Shown here one piece after another: positions 1 through 11,574 of a stretch of 64,000 bases of DNA. The position numbers were made by a program, and so were the translations under genes. Origin of the DNA: Loripinus fragilis. Its lineage: Eukaryota; Mollusca; Bivalvia; Lucinida; Lucinidae. Below the pieces are notes generated by a model that saw only the letters and a program-made list of their open reading frames with translations, did no database searches and was not told where the DNA came from. The stretch is from NCBI GenBank assembly GCA_964019695.1, contig OZ026524.1, positions 60,829,066 to 60,893,065 on the forward strand, written 5' to 3'. How positions within the stretch are numbered: the stretch's first letter is position 1; every line of letters starts with the position of its first letter.

Positions 1-659
1 TTCACGTTTTAAGCCATGGACAAGTTCTAAGTATAAGTGACCTTGACTTTTGACCACAAGGTCAAATCAGCTATCTGAAACCTTTGTTTTATTCTACACA
101 CCATGACCAATCATTGTTTATATCAGAAGCAATTGTGTATCTACAATCTCTAATGCATGTATACGCACTCTAAAGAAAATAATAAAATCCCTGGTTTTGT
201 GGGCAGATAACTCTTAAAGTAATCACCATGGAAACAATTCTTCATAATTTTATAATTACCATCTTATATACTATGTAACCTCTAAACATCAATTGAATCC
301 ATTTAAGCACGAATAGATGTTGTGGTTTTTCGCAAAGTTGGAGAAGAAGAAATACTAAAATTTTAGAATGACTTTCAAGTGAGTATATACTTATCATTTA
401 TAAATATTTTAAAATATTATCAGTGTCAGTTTTTATATCTGATATCCCAATAATAATCTTGAAATGGCTGATTCCCAGCTAAATATGGTTATAAAAATAT
501 AGTCGTTATCTTAGCATAACCCTGTTTGGGGTGGAATTACCCCACCCACTTAAAATGAATATACAACTCAGAAAACTTCATCTATTTATCCAACATTTCA
601 TCATTTTACAGCTAAGACATACTACTTTTATTACACAAAGTTTAAAGGAAATTCATAGT
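1..659. other. No recognisable gene; AT-rich intergenic DNA
   Basis: No exon-like open frame with splice signals and no clear terminal inverted repeats were seen. The stretch precedes a tandem repeat. Confidence 0.5.
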
Positions 660-689
660 GGCCGTGAAACAGGCCTTATAGACACTGGT

Positions 690-1240
690 CCTTTGGACCA
701 GTGATTCGGGAGGAGATTATGTTCGATGATATTTCTTATCTAGAGATCTTGGGAACCTTTTGTTTGGCGCTGCGGAACCCTTTGTTCAAATTTGGTAAAA
801 GTGAATGTCATTTCCGTGAAATTATTTTGAATTTGACCAGTAGTTTAGGAGATATTGTTTAAAGATATTTCTTATCTGGAGTCCTGATGGCCTCTATTCT
901 CTGCGGAGTGGGACAATTGGTGCGATTGTCGTAGAAGGCATCATGAGGAAAATTTCTGTGAAATCATATTGAATTTGGACCAGTGGTTCAGGAGTAGATA
1001 CCATTTAAAGATATTTCTCATCTAGAGCTCTGAATGCTCTATTGATCAGCGGAGCGGAACCACCGTTTGTGCAAATTTGGTAGAGGGCATCATGAGGAAC
1101 ATTTCTGTGAAATCATATAGAATCTGAACCACTGGTTCAGGAGATATCATTTGAAAAAAATCTTATCTGGAGCTCTGGGTGCTCTCATGTTCGACGGACG
1201 AAAGCTATCATGGGGATTATTCATGTGAAATTATTGTAAA
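690..1240. repeat. Diverged tandem repeat, unit about 130-150 bp
   Basis: About four diverged copies of one unit follow each other. Each has a 'ccagtggttcaggag' start, then an 'aagatatttcttatctagag' block, then 'gcaaatttggtagaggg' and 'catttctgtgaaatcata'. The last copy runs into 'ttcgacggacgaaagc', which resembles the GGACGG tails ending other tandem-core elements in this window. No coding capacity is evident; a 63-codon frame inside it is chance. Confidence 0.7.
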
Positions 1241-1854
1241 TTTGGACCACCGATCACGTAATACAAGCCTTGCTAAGCTCGGTAGTCAAAATCCATTGAT
1301 CGGGTTATATATGTTTAAAACTGCCATTTTTTATCATCTGACCGGAAAAAAGTTAATTCATATTACATGAGCATGAAAAACTTTTATAACCTTGGGCTTG
1401 GTATTGCAAAACTAATGTGAAGAAAACAAAGTGATACTGTAGAGATCAAGGAATCGGACCAATATCTAGATTTACTATTGACTGTGATATAATACGTGTT
1501 TTATTTTCAGCGATAAGCGATTTTGTGACCCAATTTTAACGATTTTATCACAAATTTCGAAAATAAGCTATTTTTGTTAAACTGTCTTAAGTGATCTATA
1601 ATGATTAAGGAGCATTTTTTTACGAATTATAATTCCACCCTATCCGGACCCTTCTATATAAATGATTCGATAAAGTGTGTCTATATATAGGTGGTTGATA
1701 AAAAGGAGCACAACATTGTAATTGGATGGAATAATCATTGGCTACCAGTCTTCTTCACTGTTAGTTAGAAATTGTAAAGTAACACCTCTTTAGGTGTAAA
1801 CTTACATTTACATTTCTCTTACAACAATTTAAGGCCAACATTCCTCGGGTGATA
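1241..1854. other. Unassigned AT-rich DNA
   Basis: Nothing specific recognised. A short piece around 1370-1400 ('gagcatgaaaaacttttata') resembles the ends of the element seen at 14427-14640. Confidence 0.4.
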
Positions 1855-1856
1855 AG

Positions 1857-2032
1857 GAATAGTTATACCATGGGTTGTCCGCCTGTACGTGGAAATAATC
1901 CACGAGCTTTAGCGAGTGAATTATCTTACGTACAGGTGTACAAACATGGTTTAACTATTTTATACCACCTATATTTGTGTAGACCTTGCACATCATGAGA
2001 TAGTTCGTGCCTAAGTTGGTAAGAGTGGTATA
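1857..2032 (+). mobile_element. MITE-like repeat with TATACCA/TGGTATA ends, copy 1
   Basis: The element starts near 'ttataccatgggttgtccgc' and ends at 'ggtaagagtggtata', giving short terminal inverted repeats TATACCA/TGGTATA. An internal hairpin is formed by 'cctgtacgtggaaataat' and its complement near 1920-1940. Two more copies, inverted to each other, occur at 19652-19823 and 19933-20108. Confidence 0.7.
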
Positions 2033-2047
2033 GAAATTTAAACATTT

Positions 2048-2370
2048 CAACGGCGGATCCAGAGAGGGTTCAGGTGGGTCGCTTGAACCCCCATCCCACG
2101 TTTTTTTTAAATATCCTATTTTATTTTCATGGGTTATTTAAGAAAAATGAGATCAAATCAGCTAAGCAAACCCTCCACACCCTCAGCCCTCCCCGTCCCA
2201 CGTTATTTTAAATATCCTATGAAAATGAAATATATGGTCTCAGAGAGACCAACTTAGACCAAATTATTTCATTTTCATGGGATATTTAAGAAAATGAGAT
2301 AAAATCAGCAAAGCGAACCCCCACCTTTATACATATAAACCCCTTTCCAGAAATCCTGGATCCGCCCCTG
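2048..2370. mobile_element. hAT-like non-autonomous element, 5-bp target duplication CATTT
   Basis: The ends are inverted: left CAACGGCGGATCCAG, right CTGGATCCGCCCCTG. Both sides are flanked by CATTT (2043-2047 and 2371-2375), an exact 5-bp target-site duplication. The 323-bp body holds two diverged copies of an 'atttcattttcatgggatat' block and no coding frame. It lies just upstream of the PAN-domain gene. TIRs starting CAGGGG with 5-bp duplications fit the hAT5-type group; that assignment is inference. Confidence 0.78.
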
Positions 2371-2560
2371 CATTTGTACATGCATGTTATTAGTTTTTCT
2401 CAGGATCATTACAGTCGAACAGTAAGTACATAAAGCATTTGAAATTTTACATTAACAACTGAGGCAGTTCAGCTGCCACCAAATATAGCATAAACTAACA
2501 CTTATCCATAATTTTTTTTTGGAAATTCACATTGACAGTTGAACTGTTGAAAGTGCAAAA

Positions 2561-2858
2561 ATGCAGTTATTAAAACTTGGAATGATTCAGGTGCTACTTC
2601 CTATAAACTTGCTTTATAGCTCACTTGGTCTAGAATTTCAAATCTTCAGACGCTCATTCGAAACTTCCATCCATCTGAACGACCCCTATAGAACAGAATG
2701 GAACAGTTCTCTGCTATCCTGCAGTCGAGAGTGCTATGATGATCCGACGTGTGTCGCTTTCAGCTATGAGGACAGTACAGACCGATGTGAGATGAACCGT
2801 GCACCTAGTTATGCAGGGAGTAAAATAGAGACTGGATGGGATGTTTATTATAAAACAG
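2561..2858 (+). CDS. Secreted PAN/apple-domain protein, exon 1
   Basis: The frame opens at ATG 2561 with a hydrophobic N-terminus (residues 1-24, MQLLKLGMIQVLLPINLLYS...), a plausible signal peptide. A PAN/apple-like cysteine pattern follows: Cys54, Cys58, Cys64 and Cys76, with the family signature 'DPTCVAFSYEDSTDRCEM'. There is one N-glycosylation sequon (NSS, 48-50). The exon ends at a donor ACAG|gtgagc after 2858, in phase 1, and the next exon that fits is at 11575. PAN domains bind protein or carbohydrate ligands outside the cell; the ligand here is unknown. The start codon is the first Met of the open frame, and an upstream non-coding exon is possible. Confidence 0.75.
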
Positions 2859-3636
2859 GTGAGCTTATAGATAAACAAAAAACTTTGAGGCGTGACTGTT
2901 TAGAATACCGGTATTGAATTAGGATCTAGGGGTTTCAGGCATTTACTTAGATTTACTATAATATTTGGACACACATAAAGTTCTTGCCCGACTGGTTCAT
3001 TTTACACGTTAGGCATCAACTTATTGAAATATAATGATCCAAAGGTCATTGTTCAGAGGTCTTGGTACTTTAACATCTATACCTTACATTGCAAAAATAG
3101 TGTATGCCAACAGCAAAAAAGATGGCAGCACAGCCATCTCTTTTGGTGTAAATGTTCACTTACTTTCCTACAAAAAAAATCCAACTGTAGGTTAACAATT
3201 TTCCAGTGATAAATGTTAAAAAACATATTACCTGATTTTAGTACGAGACCTGTTTCATGTTTATTTGAACAGATTTGAATTTCACTTTTTCCGGTTGCAT
3301 ATAAATAAAACAAACACATATTGCTTTTTCGTGCATAACGGACGTGTCCCTGGTATTGCAAAATAGACAAGATGGCAATTTAAAGCATAGCCACAACACG
3401 GTGGCCCTAAATACATCCCCACTCCCTTTAACTGATTTTAAGAGCTAAAACGGGTATATCGTCTAAGAAAATACGTATTTAAGTGTAAGATTTTCTATTA
3501 TGTATAGAGAAACATTCAGTCTATAATTCAAATGGGAGACAGCCTATGTGTGCCTGTTGTTTGCTTGGAAACTCGGCTTAATAAGTTTTTCCATACAAGT
3601 GCCCAAATGGGTATCTCATGTATAAAAAGTGTCTTG

Positions 3637-3843
3637 AGGGAGCGCAGTGGCTCAGTGGTAGAGTGCTTGACTCGACACCGAAAGTCCGCGGGTTCGAGCC
3701 TCACCGGCGTCACTGCGCTGTGGTCCTTGAGCAAGACACATTTATCCTAACTTAGTACTGGTTCAACCCAGGAAGACACACGTCCCTATATAACTGAAAG
3801 ATTGTTGATGGGACGTAATGAATCAAATCAAACAAATCAAAAC
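3637..3843 (+). mobile_element. tRNA-derived SINE (family 2), complete
   Basis: The tRNA-like head has an A box (TGGCTCAGTGG) and a B box (GGGTTCGAGCC), followed by a body with 'tactggttcaacccagga' and a (CAAAT)-like tail. It is flanked by exact 13-bp target duplications aaaaagtgtcttg at 3624-3636 and 3844-3856. It therefore inserted by target-primed reverse transcription and is fairly young. Other copies, all on the - strand, are at 20320, 43290, 57830 and 59698. The head looks like a tRNA gene but has no separate tRNA 3' end, so it should not be called tRNA. Confidence 0.9.
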
Positions 3844-4712
3844 AAAAAGTGTCTTGGAAGAATTTTGAAAAACAAATTCTCAAAACCCACAGCTGACTCA
3901 ATTTCTTAGATATTCTACATATTATCTATCGCCGATAAAACTGATCACCAAATATTGCATTTGAGTGCTGCTATGGAAACTGTAAACCCTAAAATTTGAT
4001 GTTCAAGTTGCTTCCAAAAAGTAAACATCCACCTGGAATGCTTTATTTTCCAACAGAACACACTTCATATCTTTTAGAGACATTGTTCGAGAAAGATTTT
4101 GTATATTTCGTTCCAGGCAGCATTTTTAAACGCTTAAAATTTGACTTCTCATCTTCAGAGACAGTTTCAAAACAGAAAATATAAAAATAGAACTGTTTTT
4201 TTGATGAATGCTTGTTCCTGGAGATCAGACTTACCCACGGTAATCAATTATTACCAAATATAACGAGAAATAAATGAGTAATGGCAATTTCAAATTTGTT
4301 CAAATAAAAACGAAACACCTCTTGTAGAGGGTCCTGACAATCAAACGTTGGAATAAAGTGACCGGAGGGTAGCAGAAATTTTAACTATGCTGGACTATCT
4401 TGAGTTAGTGTGTTGTTTCAGAAGTGTGAAAATGGATAATGCCACAATTTTAAGTTTTGAAAAAGATCTTTTATCAGGAGATAACCATAGCCTTTATAGT
4501 AGACTATTACTGAAAAGAAAAGTAATTTAGACCATATATATCTGCGTATTGCTTTAAAACAAATAATTCAGTGCAGGAAACTGCCAGTACGTTTATCAAT
4601 TTACGCCTATGATAACTGTTTTATATGTTTCTTACTTTCTAATATATTACTATTGTATACTTATGGTAAAGCAAAATAAGAGCTGTCGCATGACGACACA
4701 TTAACGTGATGA

Positions 4713-6746
4713 ATGCCCCCCCCCCCCACCAAAAAATGGTCTAGCATAAGACACATTTGAGTTAAGTTATTTGTAAAAAAGGCGATATGCTCCAGACACG
4801 TAAAAATGAGGCCAGAAGTCAATGTAAAACTGACCCAAAATATCATGCACCACTCCTCCATCCAAAGATGAATTCACACATCAAATTTGGGGTTCCTACC
4901 TCAAATAATATAGGAAATATGCTCCAGATACAAGTCTTCTAAAATCTAGGTCATAGGTCAAGGTGACCCAAAAATGGTAAGTGACATATCACCATCCAAA
5001 GATAAATCCATACACCAAATTTGGGATTCCTACCTCAAATAATATACGAGATATGCTCCTGAAACGATTATTCTAGAAATGAGGTCAAGGCTACAGTGAC
5101 CCAAAACTGGTACACCACACACCTTCATCCTAAGATGCAACCACACACCAAATTTGGGATTATTATAATAGATATGCTCAGGACACTATTATTCTAAAAA
5201 GTAGGTTAGAAGTCAAGGTCACAGAGACCCCAAAATGGTATGCGACACTCCGCAACCCCATGATCCATCCATAAAACTGAATTTGGGATTCCTACCTCAA
5301 ATAATATAGGAGATATGCACCCGAGCTGATGCAGATTCTAGAAACTAGGTCAGAGGTGAAGGTCACAGTAACCCAAGGATGGAATGTGATACTCCGTCAT
5401 CCCAAGATCCAAGCACACAAAATTTTGGATTGCTACTTCAAACAATATAAAAGATATGCTAAGGACATGATTATTCTAGAATCGAGGTCGTAGGTCAAGG
5501 TCGCATTGACCTAATAATGGTAAACAATACTCCGCCATCGAAAGATGCAGACACGTAAAAATTTGGGATTCCTACCTCAAATAATATAGGAGATATGCCC
5601 CAGACTCAATACAGATTCTAGGAACTAGGTCAGGCTAAGGTCACAATGACACAAGGATGGTACAGGACACTCCGTCATCCCAAAATCCATTCACACACAC
5701 CAAATTTGGGATTCCTAGCTCAAATAATATAACATATGCTCTGGTAAAGAATATTCAAAAAAAACTAATCAGAGGTCAAGGTCACAGTGACCCAAAAACT
5801 GGTACACTACACTTCCTGATCCATAGATGCATCCACACACCAAACTTGGAATTCCTGCCTCAAAGAATATAGAAGACATACACCACACTCAATGCCAATT
5901 CTAGGAGCTAGGTCAGAGGTCAAGGTCACATTGACCCAATGATGGTATGTGACACTCCATTATCCCAAGATGCATCCACACACCTAATTTGTGATTCCTA
6001 CCTCAAATAATGTAAGAGATATGCTCCGGACACGATTATTCTAAAAACTATATCACAGATAAAGGTCAAGGTCACAGTGAACTGAAAATGATACATGACC
6101 CTTCCTGACCTGTGCACCCTTACTTACTATGACACTCCACTATCCCAAGACACGTTCACTCTTCAAATTAGGAATTCTTACCTCACAGATAAAGATATGC
6201 ACCAAAAATGATGCAGATTCTGGAAACTAGGTCAGATGTCAAGGTCATATTGACCCAAGGATGTATGCGATGCTCCATCATTCTAAGATACATCTACACA
6301 ACACAATTGGGATTATTTCCTCAAATAATATAAGAAATATGCTCCGGACCCAACTATTCTAAAAACTAGGTCAGAGGTCAAGGTCATTGACCTGTAAATG
6401 GTACACGATACTCTGTCATCCCAAGATACATCCACACACCAATTTTGGATTCCTACCTCAAATAATGTGAGAGATAAGCTCCAGACACGATTATTCTAAA
6501 GACTAGGTCAAGTCAAGGTAACAATGATCTGAAAATGGTATGTGACATTCCACCATCCCAAGACGCATTCACACACCAAATTTGGAATTCCTACCTCAAA
6601 GAATATAAGGGGTTTGCACTTGACAAAATTATTCTAAAAATAGTTCAGAGGTCAAGGTCAATGTCACAGTGACCTGAAAATGGTATGTGACACTCAGCCA
6701 TGCCAATATGCATCCACGCACCAAATTTGGGATTCCTTTCTTTCTT
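4713..6746 (+). repeat. Tandem array, about 140-bp unit (copy 1), 3' truncated
   Basis: About 13 diverged units repeat with a period of roughly 140 bp; each carries 'ggattcctacctcaaataat' and 'ggtcagaggtcaaggtcaca' blocks. The leader (ATGCCCCCC..., then 'ggtctagcataagacacatt') matches the leader of the better conserved array at 41570. This copy lacks the terminal GGACGGACGG tail and hairpin and breaks off in a unit at 6746. One unit keeps an exact GGTCACAGTGACC (5780-5792). Short open frames here are repeat artefacts. Confidence 0.88.
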
Positions 6747-6789
6747 CCGATACTTCTAATCCTCTATTGAGGACTTAAGAAGGGAAGCC

Positions 6790-6915
6790 CCCAGGGGTTT
6801 TGGGCATCTGGGGAGAATGGCATTTTATTTTCAGGGATTTGGGGAGCACTGGTAATTATTTTCAGGGATTCGGGGAGCATGCTCATAGTATTGGGGATTT
6901 AGGGAGCCCTGCAAA
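6790..6915. repeat. Short 'ggggatttggggagc' repeats, site 1
   Basis: Three to four imperfect copies of 'ttttcagggatttggggagc' occur in a row. The same motif recurs at 9040-9170. It may be part of a larger unclassified transposon; no coding frame. Confidence 0.6.
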
Positions 6916-7049
6916 AAAGTAAAAAATCTCACCTTAAAGGAAAAGCCTTCATTTCGTTTAATTTAATTTTTAAAAAAATCTTCGACTTCTGTGGGGTTCT
7001 TCCCCAGACCCCCCTTGGCAAATCTAAATGTATTTACTTCCATGCTAAC

Positions 7050-7290
7050 ATGCTAATCTACGTTGATATTGGTGACTGTACGGCAAATCATTTTTACTAT
7101 TGTGGAAAATTATCCATAAAAATGTTGATTTTTAGGTTGATAATAACGTATTTCGGAACCCTCAGAATACCCTAGATTACACCATTTAAATAAAAAAAAA
7201 CCGAGGATCATGCCCCCCGGACCCCCCTAGCACAAATCTGAATCCAACATCATTACAGGGCTATCTATGTTATATTTGATGTAAAAAAGG
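7050..7290 (+). repeat. Dispersed repeat, partner of 8100-8290
   Basis: A block with 'gttgatttttaggttgataa', 'ccctagattacaccattt' and 'ggacccccctagcacaa' is repeated at 8100-8290 in the same orientation, on both sides of the element at 7392-8055. This is either a tandem duplication of the host DNA or two halves of a larger element. Confidence 0.65.
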
Positions 7291-7391
7291 AAAGGCCTCA
7301 ATTGCTTTTGGTTTACATTTCTTTGGCTTTAGGGGGCTTTTGACCCCAGACCCTCCTTGTAAAAATGTGAATGTATTTAATTTTGTACTAC

Positions 7392-8055
7392 TGTATTTCC
7401 AGCTTAATGTGACCCCCGTTTTTGCCGTTTATTCCTTAATGGTTATTTTAATTGAAAAATAAATTAAAGAAATTAATTTAAATTAGAATATTTTTTCTCA
7501 CTTAAGTATGGGCTTTTATATAGGCTGGAATTAGATGGAATTTCTGCGTGTTTTTGTTCCTTCACTTTGAATCAGTCCACAAGTGTACCTTTTCGATATA
7601 TAAATAAACTACTGATCAGTAGTTTAATATCCGTGCATTATCCTTATGATAACTAATATTGAGGCGCAAATGGGTATATATCTCAAGGAAAAAGAATAAG
7701 CTATTCTGAATTGCAGGGCATTTGGGCCTTAGTTCATAATAAGGGATGCTCCCAAAAATAAGTCCCAAAAATAAGTGGTTGTTGTCAGTTACAAGCGAAA
7801 GAATGTGCACGAAATACTGGTTAACCGCTTGTTCAAGCCTGCCCAGGAAAAAGTGTGGTTAGGTGAACTGACCGTCCCGCAATGACCATAGCTGTTGACT
7901 TGGGACGTAAAGCAACAAAACCAACCAAAAAACCAAAAATAAGTTTTAGTTACGCGGTATACATTTACATCCACATGCTAAACGTCGATCCTATCAGTAA
8001 GGATTAAAGACGTTAAATAAAAGAAAAACGGGGGTCACTTCAAACCTGGAAACAC
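7392..8055. mobile_element. TIR element with ends 'tttccag..aagtgacccccg', copy 1
   Basis: The left end has 'tttccagcttaatgtgaccc' and the right end 'gggtcacttcaaacctggaa', an inverted pair. A second copy with the same ends lies at 16696-17408. This copy holds a SINE family 1 fragment at 7781-7945. No transposase frame is visible, so it is non-autonomous. Confidence 0.75.
7781..7945 (+). mobile_element. SINE family 1, 5'-truncated copy
   Basis: It matches the 3' two thirds of the full copy at 30945-31283 ('cagttacaagcgaaagaatg', 'gcccaggaaaaagtgtggtt', 'ccatagctgttgacttggga') and ends in an A-rich CAAAACCAACC tail. The A and B box region is missing. Confidence 0.85.
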
Positions 8056-8099
8056 ATTAACGTGCGCATCTAGATTAATGTTGGAGAAAAATATGGCAC

Positions 8100-8300
8100 A
8101 AAATTTAGATTGTTGATTTATCATCCTAAAAATGGTTGATTTTTAGGTTGATAATAACATACTTTGTAACACTCAGAATGTACCAGATCACACCATTTTT
8201 ATCATTTTTTTCGGGGGAGCATGCCCCTGGACCCCCCTAGCACAAGTGTGAATCTACATCATAACAGGGCTAACTACGTATTTCGTATGTAATTCTCTAT
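8100..8300 (+). repeat. Second copy of the dispersed repeat at 7050-7290
   Basis: Shares 'gttgatttttaggttgataa' and 'ggacccccctagcac' in the same order as the 7050 copy. 8301-8998 holds nothing further recognised. Confidence 0.6.
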
Positions 8301-9039
8301 CTAGGTAATTAGATGTTTTTTTTATTAAATTTTGATGAATGTTGATCAGATATAATCTTACTTGATTAAACTGAAGTTAAAAAACTTTCTATGGTTACAA
8401 AAATAGATGCTTTCACTTTGTCTAAGAAAATTTGTTTCATCTATTGGAGAGAAAAAAACTGCCCCACCCCCCACCAGAAAAACAAATGGTCTAGCTGACC
8501 CTAATAAAAAATCAACTCTAGAGAGCATTCCTCCTCACATACTTTACCAGGGCCCGGAATTACAATGCCTCCTTAAAGTTAAGGTAGACTCAATTTAAGT
8601 ATTGATTTTTCAGGATGCGAAAAATAAAGTTTAAAACTGATTAGAATCAAAATAGTTTCATTTTTTTCTGAAGATCAAAATGATATCTTTGACCACAAGC
8701 ACCACATCGATCCAGACAATTTATTTAGTATTTAATATAGCATGTAGAAATATCAATACTTAACTTAAGTCCTCCTTAACTTTAAGGAGTCATTGTAATT
8801 CCGGGTCCAGGTACAGCAACAGAATTTTAAGGGTGGCCTCATACTTTGAGATATATAACATACATTTCATTAAAATAATTATATATCATGTATTCCGTGG
8901 CTAAGACATATCTTTACATGTATAACTTAAAATATTAAGTGATATTAAGTCATCACTTGTATATAGATTCATAGTTTTAAGTATGTGAATTTAATCTAAT
9001 GGAAAGAAAAATACAATTTAGGGAGAATTGGCTTATATT

Positions 9040-9175
9040 TTGGGGGATTTTGGGAGAAGGTGAATTAATTTTAAGAATTTGGGGAGCAAAAGTAAAATAC
9101 TTTCAGGGAGCAGAGGAATTTTCTTTTAGGGATTTGGGGAGATCAATGCATTATTTTCCGGGATCAAGGGAGCAC
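9040..9175. repeat. Short 'ggggatttggggagc' repeats, site 2
   Basis: Three imperfect copies of the motif seen at 6790-6915, ending in a C-rich/G-rich stretch near 9180-9200. Confidence 0.55.
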
Positions 9176-9316
9176 AGACCCCCCCCCCCTGGGGGGCCTC
9201 AGAAGGGTATGCTAAAAGGGGCTGAAATAAAAGATAAGTTGGTGGGATGAGTTTGAACAGTTCGAAAAAGAGGGTTGGTTTAGTTAAAAGATAAAAACAG
9301 ACTATGGTGATTTAGG

Positions 9317-9537
9317 CAGGGTTCCCACATAAATTCATAAAACACAATGCCATGATTTTTCCATGACACAAGAGTCCGACAGCTAGCTTTCTAGCTTCTG
9401 ATGGTTTCATCAAATTATTTAACAAAATTCCATGATTTTTCCATGATTACTCAGATTTTTTTCAAATTCCATGATTTTTCCATGCCTGGAACTTTTTTAG
9501 TGATTTTCCAGGTTTTCAAGAGCTTGTGGGAACCCTG
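9317..9537. mobile_element. hAT-like MITE, 221 bp, TSD tttagg
   Basis: Inverted ends CAGGGTTCCCACA and TGTGGGAACCCTG are flanked by tttagg on both sides (9311-9316, 9538-9543). The interior consists of several copies of 'ccatgatttttccatga'. It sits against the 3' end of the LINE remnant at 9542. An open frame reading through it is a shadow. Confidence 0.8.
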
Positions 9538-9541
9538 TTTA

Positions 9542-10090
9542 GGGGACACATGCACCACCCGGCACACAGCACGACTAAACTGTGACAAGGTAGGGAGCAA
9601 GACAATGCAAGTTGGGAGGGCGTTACAGTGTATGATAGTTCTGGGGGAAAATCTGTATTTATAGTAGTCTGTAGAGGTATGCCAGAGGGTGGATGATTTA
9701 GACCCCCTGCGATTAGGTATTAAATACTCAGATGCTGGAATTGAAACAAGGCGACTGTCTATGTGTCTTTGGTCTAGTGGACGCCAGTGTAGATTTGCAA
9801 GCATTTTGGTCACACTTGAGGTTTGCCGGTAGTCACAACAGGCAACCGGGCAGCCTTGTGTTGGACCGACTTGATTTTGTATGTGTCTGCAGCAGTGTGT
9901 GAGGACCAACAGTGGAGCATATTCCCGCTGTGGTCGAATGAGGGTTTTGTATGTTGTTGATTTGAGTTCTTGTTTATGTGGTTTGACATTCCTCTTAAGG
10001 AAGCCTAATGATTGGTTTGCCTTTTTTTGTATATTGTCCAAGGGGAACGTGTACGACCATGCTGACTACAATAGCTCTTTGCACTTGTGT
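9542..10090 (-). pseudogene. Non-LTR retrotransposon fragment (C-terminal RT tail)
   Basis: The - strand frame reads 'IQKKANQSLGFLKRN', then 'YKTLIRPQREYA', 'SSVTKMLANLHWRPL' and 'NALP'. This is the conserved C-terminal part of CR1/jockey-type reverse transcriptase ORF2, as also seen at 62130-63870. The catalytic palm motifs are missing, so the copy is strongly 5'-truncated, and the VWxP region is degraded ('PLLVLTH'). A different subfamily from the 62 kb copy is likely from the low similarity. Confidence 0.8.
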
Positions 10091-11171
10091 AGTCAAGTTA
10101 AAAAGCAATAATTGACCGATAGCCCCTCCCCACCTGTAAAATGGGAAACAATTGTATGGATAATACAACAAGATGTTGAAGTTTCTTGGAACACCGAAAT
10201 TACTTTTTTCAAAGAGAGGCAATGGTTCTTAAAATTGGCAAAAATGTCATTTTTAAAACACAATAGCAAATTTCTGAAATCCTATAGCAGCACATATAAT
10301 CCTACTCTGACTTTATTTATTATGCCAAAGTCAGAGTTCTAATGCCTTAAATTCTGAATGAAAATCAGTGTTTTTATATATAAAAAATCAGTTTTTTTTT
10401 TGTAATCTGACTGTTAAAGTTTTAAAATTTATAGTTATTATTTATCTTGTTTTAAATTTGATGCTGCATTATTCAACTTACTTACATCTTGTCATGTATA
10501 CTTATAAATATGTTCTTAAAAGGGTATCCTTTGGAAGCAAAGAATGCACCAAAGAACTGAAACTAGAGTGTGCATATTTCGGAGCCAGGCTAGCTAGTTT
10601 CAGCCATTTAGGCCTCATCAGTGACCCCCTAAGGGATGCCAAAATAGTTTTGTGTTTTGCCTCAAACAAAATTTTGATTGGGAAATGCAAGCATTCATTC
10701 AGGGAAGTATATTGTCGTATTTTCTGCTGGAAGTTTTGTTTGAAGGGGACTGTTAATCCGACGATATACTTTCCAAAATGATAATTTGAATATGGTTATT
10801 CACATTCTAAGGAACTTTTGCTCTTGTTTGTTAATAAAACCATATTTGAACATTGCCAGCCACATAATGTTATTCAACGCAATAAGACTTTATCTGACAG
10901 ACTATATCACAGATAAGCTGTCGCAGATTTCAAAACAGATGCAATGAGGCATTCTTACAATGGCTAGTGCATTAGCAGGCCTTCAGATTTATGGTGGGCC
11001 CGGGTCATTGTCCCATGATTTCAAAATATGGTCCATCACTTTCCAAGGCAGTGGACCCAGTGGGCTCATCCTTTTAAGCTGTGAACAAATCTCACTTTAA
11101 TAAAAAAAATATTCATCTTAAAGCTAATCTACTAGCTCCACAAAACAGAAAGTTCATGTAGGTAGTCAATA

Positions 11172-11358
11172 CAGTAAAACATGTCCTAAGCAGCCACTCA
11201 AAAAAGACATAACACAGATCTTAATAACAAATTGTAGCTTAATAAAGGTCGAAAGGATTGCAGAATGCTCCCCTTGGAGCATTCTGCAATACTTTTGACC
11301 TGCATTAAGCGATAATTGGTCTTCTTTTTCAAGTGGCCGCTTAAGACAGGTTTTATTG
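11172..11358. mobile_element. Palindromic pogo-like MITE, TA target site (copy 1)
   Basis: The ends CAGTAAAACATGTCCTAAG and (reverse) CAATAAAACCTGTCTTAAG are flanked by TA. The centre is a hairpin around 'gcagaatgctccccttggag'. The family recurs at 53665-54268 and 57333-57543, both next to ALDH exons, and in part at 57660-57775. TA target and CAGTAAAACC ends resemble Tc1/pogo-type elements; this is inference. Confidence 0.82.
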
Positions 11359-11574
11359 TATAATCAGCAGTCAATATGCATATATGCATACAAGTGTCGG
11401 CAAATTATACTACCCAAATGTCAATTGTGGTTAGTTTGATATGATTGGGCCAATCATTTCAGAAAATGACCCACCATTTTTTGATCCATGGGTCACTTCG
11501 GCCCACCAATCTTAAAAAAAATCTGAAACCCTGCATTAGAATGTGAAATGATAATAAACTTCTTTCTTTTGCAG

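Larger units (their letters stand above)
2859..11574 (+). other. Intron of the PAN-domain gene, about 8.7 kb
   Basis: Bounded by gtgagc at 2859 and ttcttttgcag ending at 11574. It contains a SINE, a 140-bp tandem array, a TIR element with a SINE fragment inside, a hAT-like MITE, a LINE remnant and a pogo-like MITE, listed separately. At 10100-11160 nothing else was recognised. No extra exon for this gene was seen, although a small one could be missed. Confidence 0.7.

Noticed and set aside
3655..3720. tRNA gene candidate on the + strand
   Set aside because: The A and B boxes are good, but the 3' acceptor stem is replaced by a SINE body, with tail and 13-bp target duplications. It is a SINE head; similar heads at 30955, 32815 and in reverse at 43490 and 58020 were rejected for the same reason.
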